Shown: positions 6,524 to 8,032 of the stretch, one piece after another
How positions within the stretch are numbered: the first letter of the stretch is position 1
How the letters are laid out: every line of letters starts with the position of its first letter
NCBI GenBank assembly: GCA_030146285.1
Contig: JASLBZ010000202.1
Location: 1-8,032 of the forward strand
Source: Neisseriaceae bacterium
GTDB lineage: Bacteria; Pseudomonadota; Gammaproteobacteria; Burkholderiales; Neisseriaceae
DNA: 8,032 nt
Direction of reading: 5' to 3'
Notes under the pieces: generated by a model
Told to the model about the DNA's origin: nothing
Seen by the model: only the letters and a program-made list of their open reading frames with translations
Databases searched by the model: none
Translations under genes and position numbers: made by a program

Positions 6524-7477
6524 ATGTTATCCATACAAAATTTACACAAGGCATTTGGGCAGCAAACCGTCGCAAATTCCATTGATTTGGATATTGGCAA
6601 TGGCGAAATTGTGGCTTTATTGGGCGCTTCTGGTTGTGGCAAAAGTACATTGCTTAAAATGGTGGCCGGTTTGGAAGCGCCAGATTGTGGGCAGATTTTT
6701 TTTGATGAAAAAAACATTACCCATCTTAAACCAGAGCAGCGACATTTTGCATTGATGTTCCAAGATTTTGCCTTATTTCCACATCTTAATGTTTTGGAAA
6801 ATGTGGCATTTGGCTTGCGTCGTCAAGGCATGAGTAAGGCCGATTCTCATCGATTGGCAGAAGAAATGCTATTGTCTGTTGGTTTGGAATCGAAAAGTTT
6901 GGTTAAGACGTGGCAGCTTTCTGGTGGTGAACAGCAGCGCGTTGCCTTGGCTCGTGCTTTGGTGATTCAACCTAAAGCTTTGCTATTGGACGAACCATTT
7001 TCCAGCTTGGATACCCATTTAAAAGCACAATTGCAAGCATTGGTATTTGGCTCTAGCCAAGCCAGAAGTCTGCCCACTTTATTGGTAACGCATGACAAGA
7101 CAGAAGCATTACTTTATGCAGATAAAATTGCCATTATGCAAGAAGGGCGTATCGTCCAGCTTGGGCAAGGAGATGAATTAATCAATCACCCCATCAATTT
7201 TGCGGTTGCCAAATTGATGGGATGTGACAATGTGTTTGCGGATGAATACATCCCCCAATTGGCATTGTCTTTGGATTGGGATCGAGGCGATGAAGTGCCG
7301 ATTGTCAAAGTGGATATTCTGCCTGAAGGCGTTTGCTTAACCTTGAAATGGCGTGATAAAACATTGCGTTGGCGATTGTCGATTCAAGATTGGCATCAAT
7401 TGCAAAGCTATACAGCCAAGTCAAATGTGATTAAGATAATGGTTAATCAATCTTTGTGTGTGCCATTTGTGGCATAA
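6524..7477 (+). CDS. thiQ: Thiamine ABC transporter ATP-binding protein with C-terminal extension
   Basis: ThiQ hydrolyses ATP on the cytoplasmic face to drive uptake through ThiP. All nucleotide-binding elements are present: Walker A GASGCGKST (34-42), Q-loop Gln80, signature LSGGEQQR (132-139), Walker B LLLDE (153-157), D-loop SSLD (160-163) and switch His190. The protein has 317 residues, whereas E. coli ThiQ has about 232. The extra part (about 235-317) begins after KLMGCDNVF and contains VDILPEGVCLTLKW and LRWRLS, a beta-rich pattern that may be a TOBE-like regulatory domain as in CysA, FbpC or PotA ATPases (inference). That architecture would also fit an iron, sulfate or polyamine importer, but ThiB and ThiP next to it argue for thiamine. 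ATG abuts the thiP stop and has a good Shine-Dalgarno. The downstream lipoprotein gene starts 10 bases on. Confidence 0.82.
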   Translation: MLSIQNLHKAFGQQTVANSIDLDIGNGEIVALLGASGCGKSTLLKMVAGLEAPDCGQIFFDEKNITHLKPEQRHFALMFQDFALFPHLNVLENVAFGLRRQGMSKADSHRLAEEMLLSVGLESKSLVKTWQLSGGEQQRVALARALVIQPKALLLDEPFSSLDTHLKAQLQALVFGSSQARSLPTLLVTHDKTEALLYADKIAIMQEGRIVQLGQGDELINHPINFAVAKLMGCDNVFADEYIPQLALSLDWDRGDEVPIVKVDILPEGVCLTLKWRDKTLRWRLSIQDWHQLQSYTAKSNVIKIMVNQSLCVPFVA

Positions 7478-7481
7478 GGAG
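7476..7481 (+). promoter_or_regulatory. Strong ribosome binding site (AAGGAG) of the small lipoprotein gene
   Basis: AAGGAG starts in the thiQ stop codon and ends six bases before ATG at 7488. It is the best ribosome-binding site in the window and selects 7488 over the upstream in-frame ATG at 7458, which lies inside thiQ and would destroy the signal peptide start MKKLLL. Confidence 0.85.
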
Positions 7482-7487
7482 AGTAGC

Positions 7488-7655
7488 ATGAAAAAGTTAT
7501 TGTTGATTGGCGTTGCCAGTGTGTTATTAGCCGCTTGTACGACCAATACCGGCTCATTGGGTAACCGAGATGGTGGCGATACCAGTGTACAAATGAATGG
7601 CAAAATTGTGGGTGGCATTAGCCACACATCAAGCAAAGTCACAACGAGTCGTTAG
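7488..7655 (+). CDS. Very small putative lipoprotein at the end of the thi operon
   Basis: The 55-residue product has a classic lipoprotein signal: MKK, a hydrophobic core (4-13) and the lipobox LAAC (14-17). Processing would leave about 39 residues starting at Cys17. The mature part is Gly/Ser/Thr-rich, with TGSLGNRDGGDTSVQMNG (21-38) and a KVTTSR end, and looks flexible with no recognisable domain. Thr follows Cys, so no inner-membrane retention signal is evident. The gene begins 10 bases after thiQ, has a strong Shine-Dalgarno, and ends 10 bases before the terminator, so it is almost certainly cotranscribed with thiBPQ. Whether it works with the transporter or is a passenger cannot be told. 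The signal peptide, ribosome-binding site and position make a real gene likely despite its size. Confidence 0.82.
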   Translation: MKKLLLIGVASVLLAACTTNTGSLGNRDGGDTSVQMNGKIVGGISHTSSKVTTSR

Positions 7656-7665
7656 AAACACGAAC

Positions 7666-7699
7666 AAAAAAAAGCCCAACAGATGTTGGGCTTTTTTTT
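7666..7699. terminator. Symmetric rho-independent terminator, probably bidirectional
   Basis: A perfect 15-base inverted repeat, eight A then GCCCAAC, is separated by an AGAT loop from its complement, which ends in eight T. Read rightward it gives a GC stem followed by a U tract just after the thi operon. Read leftward it does the same for the gene ending at 7703. The two genes converge on it, so shared termination is expected. The stem does not contain an uptake-sequence motif. Confidence 0.93.
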
Positions 7700-7702
7700 G
7701 GC

Positions 7703-8032
7703 TTAAAACAAAACATCTTGATTCAGCGGTTTTACTTCTTCTCCGGTATCTGTGTTTGCAGTATCTGCGCCATTGTCTTCTATCTGCACCACTGGTTCAT
7801 TGTTATTTAATGTGTTCTCGTCTTCTTTTTCCGACTGTGTTGGTACATCGCTTAACCAACGAATGGGTGTTAATTTGACGTCTTTGGGTAGCTTGGTGCT
7901 GTTTTCTGTACAGGTTAGGCAATTGGCACTGCCACTTCTGTTTTTAATCACGGCTGTCAAACGGGCCTCGTTCACAGTTTTATTTGAATTTTGTGCCCAA
8001 GTGCTAATGGCTGATTTTAATTGTTCAGTAGA
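7703..8032 (-). CDS. Unrecognised protein, C-terminal 109 residues (gene enters from the right edge)
   Basis: The frame is open from the right edge down to the stop at 7705-7703, with no stop in its 109 visible codons. A GTG at 7975 could be read as a start, but the frame continues upstream with coding-like sequence (about 19 more residues), so the true start is probably outside the window. The visible part begins with a segment containing STWAQNS, then NEARLTAVIKNRSGS, then a CLTC motif (CxxC), a short KLTPIRWLSD stretch, and an acidic, Asn/Glu/Asp/Thr-rich tail that looks disordered and ends in QDVLF. The CxxC pair could bind metal or form a disulfide. I do not recognise the family. It converges with the thi operon on the shared terminator two bases past its stop, which supports it as a real gene end. 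Confidence 0.7.
   Translation of the reverse strand, partial: STEQLKSAISTWAQNSNKTVNEARLTAVIKNRSGSANCLTCTENSTKLPKDVKLTPIRWLSDVPTQSEKEDENTLNNNEPVVQIEDNGADTANTDTGEEVKPLNQDVLF

Noticed and set aside
6270..6650. Minus-strand open frame of 126 codons
   Set aside because: It spans the end of thiP and the start of thiQ in the opposite strand, has no family-like sequence and is a shadow.
7458..7487. Upstream ATG extending the small lipoprotein by ten residues into thiQ
   Set aside because: The AAGGAG site and the MKKLLL signal start both point to 7488.
7597..7878. Plus-strand open frame of 93 codons
   Set aside because: It runs through the terminator and over the minus-strand gene end; its product is low-complexity and unlike a real protein.
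7973..7975. GTG at 7975 as the start of the right-edge gene
   Set aside because: The frame stays open to the window edge with plausible protein sequence, and no Shine-Dalgarno precedes the GTG.
1..8032. CRISPR arrays, tRNA or rRNA genes, insertion sequences, phage or defence genes
   Set aside because: No regularly spaced repeats, cloverleaf sequences, transposase motifs or terminal inverted repeats were seen; nearly all sequence is accounted for by the listed genes.

Overview
The window looks like chromosomal DNA of a betaproteobacterium close to Neisseriaceae. Three things suggest this. Two perfect copies of the 12-base motif AGGCAGCCTGAA, which I know as the Kingella-type dialect of the Neisseriaceae DNA uptake sequence, lie at 1017-1028 and 5903-5914. 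The HAD phosphatase resembles, from memory, a protein found in Neisseria. The base composition is moderately AT-leaning and even across all genes, with no sign of recent transfer. The genus cannot be fixed from the sequence alone.

Left half (1-3847, minus strand). Four genes point left and are tightly packed: a HAD-family phosphatase (3847-3197), a small lipoprotein (3176-2901), glmU (2866-1484) and glmS (1473 to beyond the left edge). The gaps are 20, 34 and 10 bases, so they probably form one operon. GlmS makes glucosamine-6-phosphate. GlmU acetylates and uridylylates glucosamine-1-phosphate to UDP-GlcNAc, the precursor of peptidoglycan and lipid A. The linking enzyme GlmM is not in the window.

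Middle (3848-3946). A short divergent intergenic region separates the two operons. It contains a perfect TATAAT for the leftward operon inside a small palindrome whose other strand reads TATTAT for the rightward operon. No TPP riboswitch is visible.

Right half (3947-7655, plus strand). A thiamine-type ABC importer is encoded by thiB (periplasmic binding protein), thiP (fused double permease) and thiQ (ATPase with an unusual C-terminal extension). A 55-residue lipoprotein gene sits 10 bases after thiQ. The operon ends at a strong, symmetric, probably bidirectional terminator (7666-7699). ThiB would capture thiamine or its phosphates in the periplasm, ThiP would form the channel, and ThiQ would drive uptake.

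Right edge (7703-8032, minus strand). This is the 3' end of an unrecognised gene with a CxxC motif and an acidic tail, which converges on the terminator. I found no CRISPR array, tRNA, rRNA, insertion sequence or phage gene. Most of the window is ordinary core metabolism. The items most worth a second look are the uptake-sequence motifs, the thiQ extension, the two small lipoproteins and the right-edge gene.
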